NCBI GenBank assembly: GCA_903945175.1
Contig: CAJAUM010000062.1
Location: 1 to 61,748 of the forward strand
Direction of reading: 5' to 3'
Origin: an uncultured Bacteroidales bacterium
GTDB taxonomy: Bacteria > Bacteroidota > Bacteroidia > Bacteroidales > FEN-979
Length of the DNA: 61,748 nt
In this document: positions 41,961 to 52,400 of the stretch, piece by piece
How positions within the stretch are numbered: position 1 is the first letter of the stretch
Layout: each line of letters begins with the position of its first letter
Notes under the pieces: model-generated
What the model was told of the DNA's origin: nothing
The model's input: the letters and a program-made list of their open reading frames with translations, nothing else
Database searches by the model: none
Program-made: the position numbers and the translations under genes

Positions 41961-42089
41961 CTCAAATTTTCAATAAAAGTATAAAAAATCTGCGATCCCG
42001 TCTAACAAAGCGCATTTTTGCGCGGGGGGCTTGCATGTCTCACAACATAACTTGAAGTTTTATACCTTTACACCACATTTGCAAGCGCC

Positions 42090-42776
42090 ATGGAGAATAG
42101 TGAGATTACGATCCTTTTGGTCGATGATGAGTCCGATATTCTTGAATTCCTCGGATACAACCTGGAAAGGGAGGGATACCGGGTTTTAAAAGCAAAAAAC
42201 GGGCTGAAAGGGCTGAAGCTGGCCATGGAACACAAGCCCCAGCTGGTCATTCTCGATGTGATGATGCCGGTAATGGACGGGATGGAGACCTGCAATGAGA
42301 TCAGGAAAATTCCCGAACTGGCCGGTACGCTGATTGCCTTTCTGACGGCCCGCGGGGAGGATTATTCCCAAATAGCCGGGTTTGAAGCAGGCGCCGATGA
42401 TTACATCACCAAGCCCATCAAGCCGAAATTGTTTATCAGCCGCATCCAGGCCTTGCTGCGAAGATACAAGCATTTTAAGGAGGATGACGCGATAATCCAG
42501 CTCAAGGGTTTTACCATTGACAAAGACCGCTATTTGGTGGTGAAGGATGATGCAGAGATCACGCTGGTGCGCAAGGAGTTTGAACTCCTGCAGTTCCTTG
42601 TTTCCCGACCGGATAAGGTGGTGTCCCGGGAAGAGATTTTTTCGAATGTATGGGGTGAAGATGTGGTTGTGGGTGACCGGACCATTGATGTTCACATCCG
42701 CCGGATCCGCGAAAAATTGAACATCGACAGCATCAAAACCATCAAAGGGGTCGGCTATAAATTCGAAGAGGAATGA
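42090..42776 (+). CDS. OmpR/PhoB-family response regulator
   Basis: 228 aa. The receiver domain (1-120) has VDDE, phospho-acceptor Asp56 (LVILDVMMPVMDG), FLTARGED and the conserved Lys in DDYITKPIKP. The winged-helix DNA-binding domain (about 130-228) ends RTIDVHIRRIREKL and TIKGVGYKFEEE. The stop overlaps the start of the kinase gene by ATGA, so they are translationally coupled. The pair resembles PhoBR but lacks visible phosphate genes nearby, so the signal is unassigned. Confidence 0.95.
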   Translation: MENSEITILLVDDESDILEFLGYNLEREGYRVLKAKNGLKGLKLAMEHKPQLVILDVMMPVMDGMETCNEIRKIPELAGTLIAFLTARGEDYSQIAGFEAGADDYITKPIKPKLFISRIQALLRRYKHFKEDDAIIQLKGFTIDKDRYLVVKDDAEITLVRKEFELLQFLVSRPDKVVSREEIFSNVWGEDVVVGDRTIDVHIRRIREKLNIDSIKTIKGVGYKFEEE

Positions 42777-43834
42777 AATTTCACGAACCGAAAAACCTGG
42801 CCTTGCTGAACTCCCTGATCATCACAGGAAGTTACATCATGCTGTTTTTTCTTTCTGTCGGAATCATTTTCACAGGCGCCCTTTCTAATATTTATGCCTA
42901 CATCACCCTGATCATCACTTCGATCGTACTTTTCATCATAACCTTTTTCATTTTCCGGTATACCCTTGAAAAATTTATTTACAGCAAGATCCGGTTGATC
43001 TATAAATCAATTCATTCGGTAAAGACGGGAAAAAAGGAGCAGCCCTATAATCAGCAGGCAGGCAACCTCATGGACCATGTTCAGAAAGAGGTTGAAAACT
43101 GGGAATCGGAGAAGCAGCGTGAGATTGAACAACTCAACCTGCTGAGCCAGTATCGCCGTGATTTTGTAGGGAATGTAGCCCATGAGCTGAAAACACCCCT
43201 GTTCAACATCCAGGGTTACGTTTCCACTCTGCTTGACGGCGGATTGGAGGATCCGACCATCAACCGGGAATACCTGAAACGGACTGAAAAAAGCATTGAG
43301 CGGCTGGCAAAGATCCTTGAAGATCTGGATGAGATTTCACAGCTGGAGTCCGGTCATATGAAATTGAAAATTACCCGCTTCAATATCGTCAGCCTCACCC
43401 GTGAAGTAACAGAATCACTGGAGATGAAGGCGCAAAAGCATGAAATCCAGTTTGTCCTGAATGATCCGGGCAAGCCGCTGATGGTCGAAGGGGACAAAGA
43501 TAAAATCAGGCAGGTGCTCACCAACATCATTGATAACTCCATCCGCTATGGAAATCAGGAAATCGGACGAACCAAAATCAGCTTTTATGACATGGGCGAA
43601 AATTTCCTTGTTGAAGTTACAGACAACGGGATTGGCATCGATTCCGGCGACCTGGTTCGGGTATTTGATCGTTTTTACCGTACCGACCGGGGAAGGAACG
43701 CCACCAAAAAGGGGAAAGGCCTTGGCCTGGCCATTGTAAAGCACATCGTTGAAGCCCATCAGCAAACGATCAATGTGCGCAGCACCATCGGGGTGGGAAC
43801 CACGTTTGGGTTCACCCTGAAGAAAGCTTCCTGA
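42773..43834 (+). CDS. Sensor histidine kinase (PhoR-like)
   Basis: 353 aa with two N-terminal membrane helices (about 15-36 and 42-64) and almost no periplasmic loop, then a cytosolic linker. The HisKA domain has phospho-acceptor His137 (GNVAHELKTPLFNIQG). The HATPase domain shows the N box (IRQVLTNIIDNSIRYG), the G1 box VTDNGIGID and the G2 box GKGLGLAIVKHIV. The lack of a sensory domain suggests sensing through membrane or cytosolic partners. It is coupled to the upstream PhoB-like regulator and convergent with the polyprenyl synthetase gene. Confidence 0.95.
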   Translation: MKFHEPKNLALLNSLIITGSYIMLFFLSVGIIFTGALSNIYAYITLIITSIVLFIITFFIFRYTLEKFIYSKIRLIYKSIHSVKTGKKEQPYNQQAGNLMDHVQKEVENWESEKQREIEQLNLLSQYRRDFVGNVAHELKTPLFNIQGYVSTLLDGGLEDPTINREYLKRTEKSIERLAKILEDLDEISQLESGHMKLKITRFNIVSLTREVTESLEMKAQKHEIQFVLNDPGKPLMVEGDKDKIRQVLTNIIDNSIRYGNQEIGRTKISFYDMGENFLVEVTDNGIGIDSGDLVRVFDRFYRTDRGRNATKKGKGLGLAIVKHIVEAHQQTINVRSTIGVGTTFGFTLKKAS

Positions 43835-43846
43835 AGGAGGGTGAAA

Positions 43847-44833
43847 TCAGGTATTGCGCTCCGTAGTAAAAATCACCAGCTGCTCCAGTGATTTACGGCA
43901 GGGATTTTCGGGGAATGACTGCAGGATATCCAAAGACTTCTGCCGGTATTCAAGCATCTTTTCATGGGCATAGCTGATCCCGCCGCGTTCGACCACTTTT
44001 TCAATCAGTCTGGAGACTTTTTCCGGGTCGTTGTGGTGATTTTTCACCGTGTTGATGATCCAGCGCTTTTCCAAAAAATCAGCATGGTTCAGCAGGTAGA
44101 TCAGGGGAAGCGTCATTTTCTGATCGCGGATATCCGTCCCATTGGGCTTTCCCGTGGCATTGTTGCGTTCGTAATCAAACAGGTCATCCTTTATCTGGAA
44201 GGCGATCCCAACATGTTCACCAAAACTCCACATCAACCGGATAAGCTCTTCAGAGACATTGACCGATGAGGCGCCGCAGGCACAGCAGGAGGCGATGAGC
44301 GTAGCCGTTTTCTTGCGGATAATCTCAAAATAAATATCTTCCCGGATGTCGAGTTTCCTTGCTTTTTCTATTTGAAGCAGCTCGCCTTCGCTCATTTCAC
44401 GTACCGCATTGGATACAATTTTCAGAAGCTTGAATTCATCCTGTTCCAGTGCCAATAGCAATCCACGGGATAAAAGATAATCGCCTACCAGCACGGCAAT
44501 TTTATTTTTCCACAGGGCATTGATGGAAAAAAATCCGCGGCGGAGATTCGAATCGTCCACCACATCATCGTGAACCAGGGTAGCCGTATGCAGAAGCTCA
44601 ATGAGTGAAGCACCCCTGTAAGTACTTTCATTCACCGTACCGCAGAGTCCGGCGGAAAGGAAGACGAACATCGGCCGCATCTGCTTGCCCTTCCGCTTGA
44701 TAATATAATGCATGATCGTATCCAGTAACGGCACGGAACTCTTCATTGAAGCCCTGAATTTTCCTTCGAAGGTTTCGATGTGTTCCCCGATGGGCGCTTT
44801 AATTTCTTTGAGTGATATCAACGGTTTGCTCAT
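43847..44833 (-). CDS. Polyprenyl synthetase (octaprenyl/solanesyl diphosphate synthase type)
   Basis: Elongates an allylic diphosphate with isopentenyl diphosphate to make the side chain of menaquinone or similar. Both Asp-rich motifs are present: DDVVDDSNLRRG (first DDxxD) and QIKDDLFDYE (second DDxxD), plus GKQMRPMFVFLSAG near the N-terminus and the conserved KTATLIASCC. The length of 328 aa is typical of trans-long-chain synthases. Chain length cannot be read from sequence alone. Monocistronic, minus strand. Confidence 0.93.
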   Translation of the reverse strand: MSKPLISLKEIKAPIGEHIETFEGKFRASMKSSVPLLDTIMHYIIKRKGKQMRPMFVFLSAGLCGTVNESTYRGASLIELLHTATLVHDDVVDDSNLRRGFFSINALWKNKIAVLVGDYLLSRGLLLALEQDEFKLLKIVSNAVREMSEGELLQIEKARKLDIREDIYFEIIRKKTATLIASCCACGASSVNVSEELIRLMWSFGEHVGIAFQIKDDLFDYERNNATGKPNGTDIRDQKMTLPLIYLLNHADFLEKRWIINTVKNHHNDPEKVSRLIEKVVERGGISYAHEKMLEYRQKSLDILQSFPENPCRKSLEQLVIFTTERNT

Positions 44834-44918
44834 TGAAGCCCAAAAGTAAACATTTTTACTCTGACTAATTTAGGATTTGCAGTTGAAAATATGGAATTTT
44901 GCACAATAAACAAACAGG

Positions 44919-45698
44919 ATGTCTGGATTTCTCTTTGATGATGTTGTTTTTGGCCCGGTGCGCAGCAGGCGGCTCGGACTCTCTCTCGGAATTAATTTAC
45001 TTCCGCTTCATTCCAAATACTGCTCTTTTAATTGCATTTACTGTGAATGCGGCTGGACCCCGCCCGAACAGACCCTGCATCCCCAATTTCCATCGCGCGC
45101 TGAGGTGGCCAGCTACCTCGAACAGCGGCTTGAGGAACTGGTCAAAGAGAATCATCTCCCCGATGCCATCACCTATGCCGGAAACGGGGAACCAACCCTG
45201 CATCCCGATTTTTCAGGGATCGTGGATGATACCATTGCCCTGCGGAATAGGTATGCTCCCGGCGCAAAGGTCACTGTGCTCTCAAATGCCAGCATGATCC
45301 ATCATCCCGCTGTTTTTGCAGCGCTGGAAAAACTTGACAACAATATTCTTAAGCTGGATGCCGGGGATGAACCCATGTTTAACCTCATCAACAACCCAGT
45401 TGAACCAGTGAAGCTGGACATGCTGATTGAAAATTTGAAGAAATTCAGGAATAATCTCATCATCCAGAGCATGTTCCTGCGTGGAAAATTCAAGGGGCAG
45501 GTCGTTGATAACACAACTGAAATTGAGGTGGCGGGATGGCTTCAGCGTCTGACAGAGATTAAACCAACGCTGGTCATGATCTATCCCATTGCCCGGGCTA
45601 CACCGGTGCACAACCTTGAGAAAATTGCCCTTGGGGAGCTGGAATCCATTGCCAGAAAAGTTGAAGCGGCCGGGATTCAGGTTCAGGTATACGCGTGA
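44919..45698 (+). CDS. Radical SAM protein
   Basis: 259 aa. The SAM/[4Fe-4S] motif CxxxCxxC is seen as CSFNCIYC (about residues 34-41), with YAGNGEPTLHP as the GGE-like SAM-binding region. It starts SGFLFDDVVFGPVRSRRLG, typical of the MoaA/wyosine-related radical SAM group of short enzymes. The substrate is unknown. The stop codon is the start of a 7-bp tandem array. The small W-L repeat protein follows on the same strand. Confidence 0.88.
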   Translation: MSGFLFDDVVFGPVRSRRLGLSLGINLLPLHSKYCSFNCIYCECGWTPPEQTLHPQFPSRAEVASYLEQRLEELVKENHLPDAITYAGNGEPTLHPDFSGIVDDTIALRNRYAPGAKVTVLSNASMIHHPAVFAALEKLDNNILKLDAGDEPMFNLINNPVEPVKLDMLIENLKKFRNNLIIQSMFLRGKFKGQVVDNTTEIEVAGWLQRLTEIKPTLVMIYPIARATPVHNLEKIALGELESIARKVEAAGIQVQVYA

Positions 45699-45730
45699 CG
45701 AATGACGAGTGACGAGTGACGAATGACGAG
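45696..45730. repeat. Short tandem array, five 7-bp units (TGACGAR), radical SAM gene end
   Basis: Units TGACGAA, TGACGAG, TGACGAG, TGACGAA, TGACGAG run without a gap. The first TGA is the stop codon of the radical SAM gene. Because each unit contains TGA and is 7 bp long, all three forward frames are closed. Confidence 0.95.
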
Positions 45731-45732
45731 TG

Positions 45733-45740
45733 TAAATTTG
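45733..45740 (+). promoter_or_regulatory. -7 promoter box directly before the W-L repeat protein
   Basis: TAAATTTG matches TAnnTTTG and ends 4 bp before the ATG at 45745, suggesting a leaderless transcript. The -33 region would fall inside the tandem array. Confidence 0.55.
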
Positions 45741-45744
45741 CACA

Positions 45745-46149
45745 ATGGAGAGCCTATATTACCCTGCGAAAATCTGGCTTGCTTTTGGTGAAGCGGTCAA
45801 TGGCAACCAGGAGATCGCAGCATGGTTGCTGAACAACGGATTTCCTGAAGTTGCAGCGCTGGCGCATGCCATCAGGGGCGGTGAGGAGGCTACGGCCTGG
45901 CTGTTTAAAAACAAATTTTTTCACCTCGCTGCACTGGATGCGGCCATTGATGAAAACGTTCAGGCCTATCTATGGCTGCAGAAAAACAAACACCCGTTCC
46001 TGGTTGTTTTTGCCGATGCATGCCGCGGAAAGCAGGCGGCCATTGACTGGTTATATAAAAACAACATGCAGGCCTTTGTACTCATAGCCAAACGAATCAA
46101 AGATCTGCGTGACAACACCACCTTTGATTACCACAAAAAGAAGTTTTAG
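45745..46149 (+). CDS. Small helical repeat protein of unknown function (W-L-x2-N repeats)
   Basis: 134 aa, no signal peptide, all-alpha in appearance. Four units of about 25 residues can be aligned by eye on the pattern A-x2-WL-x2-N: AAWLLNNGFPEVAALAHAI, TAWLFKNKFFHLAALDAAI, YLWLQKNKHPFLVVFADAC and IDWLYKNNMQAFVLIAKRI. The regular spacing suggests a helical-hairpin repeat (ankyrin- or TPR-like in shape, not in sequence), a protein-binding scaffold. I recognise no family. It follows the radical SAM gene across a 7-bp tandem array and has a promoter box adjoining its ATG. Confidence 0.7.
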   Translation: MESLYYPAKIWLAFGEAVNGNQEIAAWLLNNGFPEVAALAHAIRGGEEATAWLFKNKFFHLAALDAAIDENVQAYLWLQKNKHPFLVVFADACRGKQAAIDWLYKNNMQAFVLIAKRIKDLRDNTTFDYHKKKF

Positions 46150-46152
46150 CTT

Positions 46153-48828
46153 TTATCCGCACTTCGAGTAGCCGCAGCTCTTGCAAACAAGGCAGCCCTC
46201 CTGGTATACCAATCCATTCTGATCACTGCATTTCGGACAGGCATGTTCGGCTGCCTTGGTTCCATCGGGAATGAATTTTTTCAAGGCCCGCTCCACTCCG
46301 TTTTTCCAGGTATTGATTGAATCGACTTCAAAATGGAGTTTGGAGATGATGTTGACCACAAAAGGCAGGGGCATGCCATGGCGCAGGATGCCGGAGATCA
46401 GTTTGGCATAATTCCAGTATTCCTTATTGAACGAACGGGAAAGTGCTTCAATGGTGATTTTGTATCCCTGGCGGTCTTCAAACTGAAAATCGTAGCGTGA
46501 GCCAACACCATCGGGCCGTGTTTTCACAATCCAGCCCTTTTGAACCCAGGTTGGTATCCAGAAATCTTCGGCTACCCCTGTGAATATCTCATAGGGACGT
46601 CCGTTTAGAATTCCTACAACGGCCACCCATTTCTCGTGATCATTCTGAAAGCGGACGATGTCAGCTTCCAGGCGGTCGGGGCGGTGCGGTGCTTTGGTTT
46701 CATGGAACTCGTCAATCTCGGATTTTTCTTTTTTCTCATTCGGATCGTTATTCACCAATACACCGGAGCGTGAGCCATCGCGATAAACGGTCATCCCTTT
46801 GCAGCCAACCTTCCATGCTGTTTCATAAATGGTGCTGATCATCTCTTCCTTGGCATCGTTGGGAACATTTACAGTGACGCTGATGGAATGATCGACCCAT
46901 TTCTGGACGGCACCCTGCATCTTTACCTTGGCAACCCAATCCACATCATTGGCCGTGGCTTTATAAAACGGCGATTTCTTGATGATTTGTTTAAGATCCT
47001 TTTCCTCCATGCTGGATACCTCTTCCACATTGTACCCATTGACGACGAGCCAGGTAACAAAATTATGGTGGAACACATTGTACTCTTCCCAGGTATCGCC
47101 CACTTCATCTGTAAAGGTGACCTTTACATTCTTATCGTTTGGGTTCACCTTGCGGCGGCGTTTGTAATTGACTGCAAACACGGGTTCGAGACCGGAGGTT
47201 GTTTGTGTGAGTATGCTCACTGAACCCGTTGGAGCGATTGTAAGCATGGCCACATTGCGGCGGCCGTATTTAGCCATATCCTCATATACATCGGGAGCTG
47301 CCTCCTTTATCCTCATGATAAAGGGGTTGTTCTTTTCACGTTCGGTATCATAAATGGGGAACGGGCCGCGCTCCCGGGCCATCATGACGGATGACCTGTA
47401 TGCTTCAAGCGTAAGAATTTTGTGTACCTCAACTGAAAAATCGGTTGCATCGTCAGATCCATAGCGGGTGCCTAAAGCTGCAAGCATGTCGCCTTCTGCC
47501 GTGATGCCAAAACCCGTTCTCCGGCCCTGGATGGCTTTTTTCTTGATATTCAGCCACATGGTACGTTCACGTGCTTTAATATCTTCAGCCTCCGGATCCT
47601 TTTCAATTTTGGCCAGGATACGGTCAATCTTTTCAAGCTCCAGGTCGATGATGTCGTCCATGATACGCTGGGCCTTGTTAACATGGAGGGTAAAGAGTTC
47701 GGAATCGAAACTTGCCTCAGGAGTGAAGGGTTTGTCGACGTAGTTGTAAAGGTTGATGGCCAGCAGCCGGCAGCTGTCGTAGGTGCAAAGGGGAATTTCG
47801 CCGCAGGGGTTGGTCGAAACGGTGCGAAAGCCCAGGTCGGCATAGCAGTCAGGAATAGATTCCCTGATAATGGTATCCCAGAAAAGAATTCCGGGTTCAG
47901 CCGATTTCCATGCATTGTGGACGATCTTGCTCCAGAGTTCCCTGGCGCGGATTGGTCTGGTCACCACCGGTGCATCTGAATCGATGGGAAAATGCTGGAC
48001 AAATTCAGTATCATGCACGACGGCCAGCATGAATTCGTCGGTTAGTTTTACCGAGATATTGGCGCCGGTCACCTTCCCTGTTTCCAGTTTGGCATCGATA
48101 AAATGTTCGGCATCCGGGTGGGCAATGGAGATACTCAGCATCAGCGCCCCGCGTCGCCCTTCCTGAGCCACTTCACGGGTTGAATTCGAATAGCGCTCCA
48201 TGAACGGTACAATTCCTGTGGAGGTCAACGCACTGTTTTTCACTTCGCTGTACTTCGGGCGGATGTGCGAAAGGTCGTGACCCACTCCTCCCCTGCGTTT
48301 CATCAGCTGAACCTGTTCTTCATCGGTTTTCATGATGGCGCCATATGAATCAGAGGCCCCCTCATTGCCAATCACAAAACAGTTGGAGAGTGATCCAATC
48401 TGAAAATCATTTCCGATGCCTGCCATCGGGCTTCCCTGGGGAACGATGTACTTAAAGTTTCGCATGAGTTCAAAGAGCTCATCCTCACTCATCGGGTTTG
48501 GATATTTTTTTTCTACCCGGGCGATTTCACGGGCTATACGCCTGTGCATGTCATCCGGGGTCAACTCGAATAAATGTCCTTCTGAATTTTTCAGGGCATA
48601 TTTATTTGCCCACACGTTGGCGGCCAGGCTATCACCGTTAAAATATGCTGTTGATTTCTCAATTACCTCTGCAAATGAATAAATCGTGCGTTTGTGTTCC
48701 TCTACCTTCTTTTCTTTCATTTCCAATTCTTCAATTGTAACTTTCGGACGGATCCTTTTTGCCAAGACATCTTGATAATAATCAGCTTTATGATCCGTTT
48801 CCTTATTTACCAGGGTATTGTTTTCCAT
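46153..48828 (-). CDS. nrdJ: Adenosylcobalamin-dependent (class II) ribonucleotide reductase
   Basis: Converts ribonucleoside di/triphosphates to deoxyribonucleotides with B12 as radical source, so it works with or without oxygen. The 891-aa protein carries STNPCGEIPLCTYDSC (active-site Cys and Glu), the finger-loop region RRGALMLSISIAHPD, APTGSVSILTQTTSGLEP and WKVGCKGMTVYRDGSRSG. The C-terminus is a zinc-ribbon/redox Cys cluster (CPKCSDQNG, CLVCKSCGYSKCG). No cobalamin riboswitch was recognised in the 230 bp upstream. Its stop lies 3 bp from the convergent W-L repeat gene. Confidence 0.96.
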   Translation of the reverse strand: MENNTLVNKETDHKADYYQDVLAKRIRPKVTIEELEMKEKKVEEHKRTIYSFAEVIEKSTAYFNGDSLAANVWANKYALKNSEGHLFELTPDDMHRRIAREIARVEKKYPNPMSEDELFELMRNFKYIVPQGSPMAGIGNDFQIGSLSNCFVIGNEGASDSYGAIMKTDEEQVQLMKRRGGVGHDLSHIRPKYSEVKNSALTSTGIVPFMERYSNSTREVAQEGRRGALMLSISIAHPDAEHFIDAKLETGKVTGANISVKLTDEFMLAVVHDTEFVQHFPIDSDAPVVTRPIRARELWSKIVHNAWKSAEPGILFWDTIIRESIPDCYADLGFRTVSTNPCGEIPLCTYDSCRLLAINLYNYVDKPFTPEASFDSELFTLHVNKAQRIMDDIIDLELEKIDRILAKIEKDPEAEDIKARERTMWLNIKKKAIQGRRTGFGITAEGDMLAALGTRYGSDDATDFSVEVHKILTLEAYRSSVMMARERGPFPIYDTEREKNNPFIMRIKEAAPDVYEDMAKYGRRNVAMLTIAPTGSVSILTQTTSGLEPVFAVNYKRRRKVNPNDKNVKVTFTDEVGDTWEEYNVFHHNFVTWLVVNGYNVEEVSSMEEKDLKQIIKKSPFYKATANDVDWVAKVKMQGAVQKWVDHSISVTVNVPNDAKEEMISTIYETAWKVGCKGMTVYRDGSRSGVLVNNDPNEKKEKSEIDEFHETKAPHRPDRLEADIVRFQNDHEKWVAVVGILNGRPYEIFTGVAEDFWIPTWVQKGWIVKTRPDGVGSRYDFQFEDRQGYKITIEALSRSFNKEYWNYAKLISGILRHGMPLPFVVNIISKLHFEVDSINTWKNGVERALKKFIPDGTKAAEHACPKCSDQNGLVYQEGCLVCKSCGYSKCG

Positions 48829-49061
48829 GCATGAACAGGATTATCTGTTATGTGATTAATTTTTTCTAACTCCTTGTTCTTACGAACGTTTCAATAAATT
48901 TCGGGGGATTAATTTGAGGGAGCAATATACAACGAAGTGTGGGTTTACCTGAATATAGTTATTAACATCCACAGGGGGTATGAAGGATAACCGCCTGACT
49001 TAAAAAAACATAGACTTTGATAATTCATTTATGGTGCGGCTGATCTTGATTTCAGAGATTT

Positions 49062-49496
49062 TCAAGCCGTCCATATCAGCTTTTTCCCAAAACCAAGGCG
49101 ATTATCCGTCATTTTGATAAAATCGGGCGACAGGATCCAAAGATTCAAAGCCGGCATCAGCCTGGCAATCGGGAAGCGTTTAAGATAGGCCGACCTGGCT
49201 TTTTTCAATTCATCTCCCTCCAGTTCCTGCATCAAGCCAGTAAACTGAATTCCCCTGATCTTACCAACGATTTTTGTCTCCAGGGCAATGGTTCCCGCCA
49301 CGTTGGGATTGCCTCCTTCTAAAACGTCCCGGATATGCCTGGTTTCATGGTCTGAGGTGAAAATAAACTGGTTTTGGGCAGGAAGATAGGCATAAAAACA
49401 GGTTGCACAATAGGGGACATTCTCCCTGGCCACAGCAAGTGTTAGAATATGATGTTCTCCAATAAAATCGACGATGCGTGGTTCAGGAAGGGTCAT
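49062..49496 (-). CDS. Pyridoxamine 5'-phosphate oxidase-related FMN-binding protein
   Basis: 144 aa, split-barrel flavin fold. The pattern FIGEHHILTLAVARENVPYC near the N-terminus, FTSDHETRHIRDVLEGG and FTGLMQELEGDELKKARSAY is typical of the general-stress/HugZ-like PNPOx superfamily rather than true PdxH. Its start lies 2 bp after the large barrel fusion gene on the same strand, indicating co-transcription. A flavin- or heme-related redox or stress role is plausible. Confidence 0.83.
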   Translation of the reverse strand: MTLPEPRIVDFIGEHHILTLAVARENVPYCATCFYAYLPAQNQFIFTSDHETRHIRDVLEGGNPNVAGTIALETKIVGKIRGIQFTGLMQELEGDELKKARSAYLKRFPIARLMPALNLWILSPDFIKMTDNRLGFGKKLIWTA

Positions 49497-49498
49497 GG

Positions 49499-52400
49499 TT
49501 AGAAGTCAAGACTAAGTGAAAAATAAAAGACAGGTCTGCTTACGCGGCCATCTTCAATGCCCCAGGCCAGGTCGCCGCGGAGAAAATAGCCAAACAGCCT
49601 CGTTCGTAAGCCAAAACCGAATCCCTCGACAATGGGATCCTTCTGCATTTCAACTTTGATAAACAGCGGATTCCGGTATATGTACTGGGTAAAGAGCTGG
49701 TTGTCTTCCGACCATGGCGTCGCCCCGGTCCAGGCGGTTCCCACATCACCGAAAACAACAACCTGAAAATTGTTGATAAAATCGGACCTGATCGGGCGAT
49801 TGAACAGATACCGGAATACGGGCCATCTCAATTCGGTATTGTAAACGAAAAAGCTGTTGCCATTCCTGATGTTTTGGTTAAACCCGCGCATGTTGGTAGC
49901 CAGCGTCTGGAACGCATAGTTCTGATCGAAGGCAATCGGCGTATTCATGTTGTATGTCGGGAATAACCAGTTATCGACACCACCCATATAATAGAGGAGC
50001 TTATTGCCGCCAAAGGAGGTGCTTGCAGCAAAACGGTTCGCCCACACCAGGGTACGATGCACCTTCTGGTAATTACGGATATCCATACCCAGCACAATCA
50101 TGTTGGTTCCCGAAGAATTGAGCATCTGGTAATATTCTCCGAAAAATTTATAGCGTGTTCCCTGATAAAGGTTCAGCCCCAGACTGCGGGTGTTGTCATA
50201 GGTAAGTTCTCCTTTGATACTGCCCCAGACATTATGGATGTCGGGTATTTTCAGGTTGTATTGATCAGTTGATAGATAGATGGCGCGGTCGTACCGGATG
50301 GATGCGGTGCCCTTGATATTCAGTACCGGATTGAACGGCCAGGTAGCTACATAATATAATTCATGGATCTTATGCCGTATGAGTGAATAGTACCCCAACT
50401 CCTCTACTGCTTTCCTGTGAAAAACGATCTGATGGTCGAGGCGCCGCTTATAATTCCCAAAACTAAAAAGGTACTCATTGTTGATGAGGCTCACGTTCAG
50501 ACGCACCCCGCCGCTGATCCGGTAATCCTCCATCAGATCAGTGACCCCAACCATAAAGAGGGCATTCAATCCGGGGTTGATAAACTCAGGCGTCATGTTT
50601 CCTGTAAAGGGCTGATAGGCAAAATTAAGATAGGTGAAATCAATTTGTGTGACCATCTGGTCAATGTAGTACTCCACATTGTAATTTAACTGCTTGGCCG
50701 TTTTGTACCTATTCACCGAATCCTTACCTGCAGCGCCGCGCTGGTATCCCTTTCCCTGCAATGCTTTGTAGAGGGCGAGGAGATTGTTTGCGACGGTATC
50801 TGTCACGAATGCATTCTCCCCTCCCGGCTGTAACCCGCCCTTCCCGGATGTATCAACCCGCGAAAGGATCTGTTTCACCACCTCACTTTGCCTGACAACC
50901 GTGAAATGTTTCTTTCCCGAGACTGAAAATGGCTCAGCCAACCTGAGGCTGCTGTCGGGTTTTTGCAGTTCAGGTGGTTTCATCTCCGATGCCGGCTTGA
51001 ATACCTTGAAAAAAGAGGGCTGTACCTCCGCTTTTGGTACTTTGGCAGGCCGGATCAAATCGGAGGTGAACATCTTGTAATTTTGATTCTGAAACACGAT
51101 TTCACCTATTTTGGCTGCCTTCGGAGAGATATCCTGTTCGATGATGTTGCGGGAATAATTGGTAACCGGATAGGAGGTTGTATAATAACGGTAATGGGTG
51201 GTGGTGTCGATGAAGGAGATCGTGCTGTCGTATCTGGCAAGATACCGGTTCACAACGCCATTTTGATCACTCAGAAAAGAAAAATAGTTGTCCCCGTATG
51301 GCTGCGGCTGGGTTTCGTGGGCATCTGGCGAATGGGTCAGGCGCTGCAGGATAACGGATTTCGCACTGTAATTATATAGAAACAGGTCATTGAAATAATG
51401 CAGGTCGCCGATCTTCACAGGGTCATCAAAACGAACGGTGTCATTCACCCGGTTTGAGGAAAAGATAATGTTGCCGGAATGATTGATAAACCTGGGATTC
51501 AGGTCGTCGTATACATCCTTCGTAAGCTGTTCATGTGATCCGGAAGCGATGTTGTATACGAAAATGTCGGACTGCCCTTTCTGAACAGCTGAAAAAACCA
51601 GCAGGGATCCGTCGTCAGAGTAAGAGATATCCAACACCTTCTGAAAATTAGCCATGATCTGGTGTTCAAATTTCCGGTCATCCAGGTTATAGAAATAGAG
51701 CCAGATTTCGCCTTTGCGTTCAACAAGAATGGCAAGCACCCGGCCGCTGGGATGCCAGGCTACGAGTGGGTAGGAATAATCGGGCCGGTCGGCCAGCCGA
51801 TATCCTCCGCGGTAGATCCGCCTCTTTTTCCCGGTCTCCGTATCCTGGATGAATACCTTATAAATGCCCAGGTCATGTGTGGTGTAGGCTATCTTATTGC
51901 CGTCAGGACAGATTTTTAACGTTCGGTAAACCCGGTCGGGTTTTTTCCGTTTGTTGATCATCTCGCCTTGCGGTGTAGTCCGGCCGCTCTCCTGGTTCGT
52001 GTACACCTCCTTATAAAAAGCAAGCCACTCCTGCACCACCGACTGGAAACTGGTACCGACAACAAACTGAAAACCCCGTTCCACATTCCGGCTCATGCGG
52101 GCCATATATACAATATTGGGGACGGAGGCAGCGCCATACTTCATGGCGATGTAATTCCATAAAGAATGGCCGGCATAGGTCGCCTCCAGGCCTGTAAGGC
52201 CATTGAACTTGTCATATTTCTTGTTCAGGATGGCATCCCTGACATGATTTTCGATTTCAGCATCCCATTTCCGGGAGATGAAGGATATGAGTCCGTTCAT
52301 ATACCATTCGGGAACAGTAAAAAGAGCATTGTTTTTTATCTGAGCCCCGATCCCCGTTCCGTAGATCATGTTGTTGAGAATTACCTGCGCGATACCTGCC

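Noticed and set aside
42010-42023. Small palindrome GCGC-ATTTTT-GCGC before the PhoB-like gene
   Set aside because: The stem is only 4 bp and it lies between divergent genes without a downstream T-run, so a terminator call is not supported.
48965-48973. DnaA-box-like ACATCCACA upstream of nrdJ
   Set aside because: It has two mismatches to TTATCCACA and stands alone, with no NrdR box or origin features nearby.
48829-49061. Possible cobalamin riboswitch before nrdJ
   Set aside because: No B12-box-like conserved core was recognised in this 233-bp gap.
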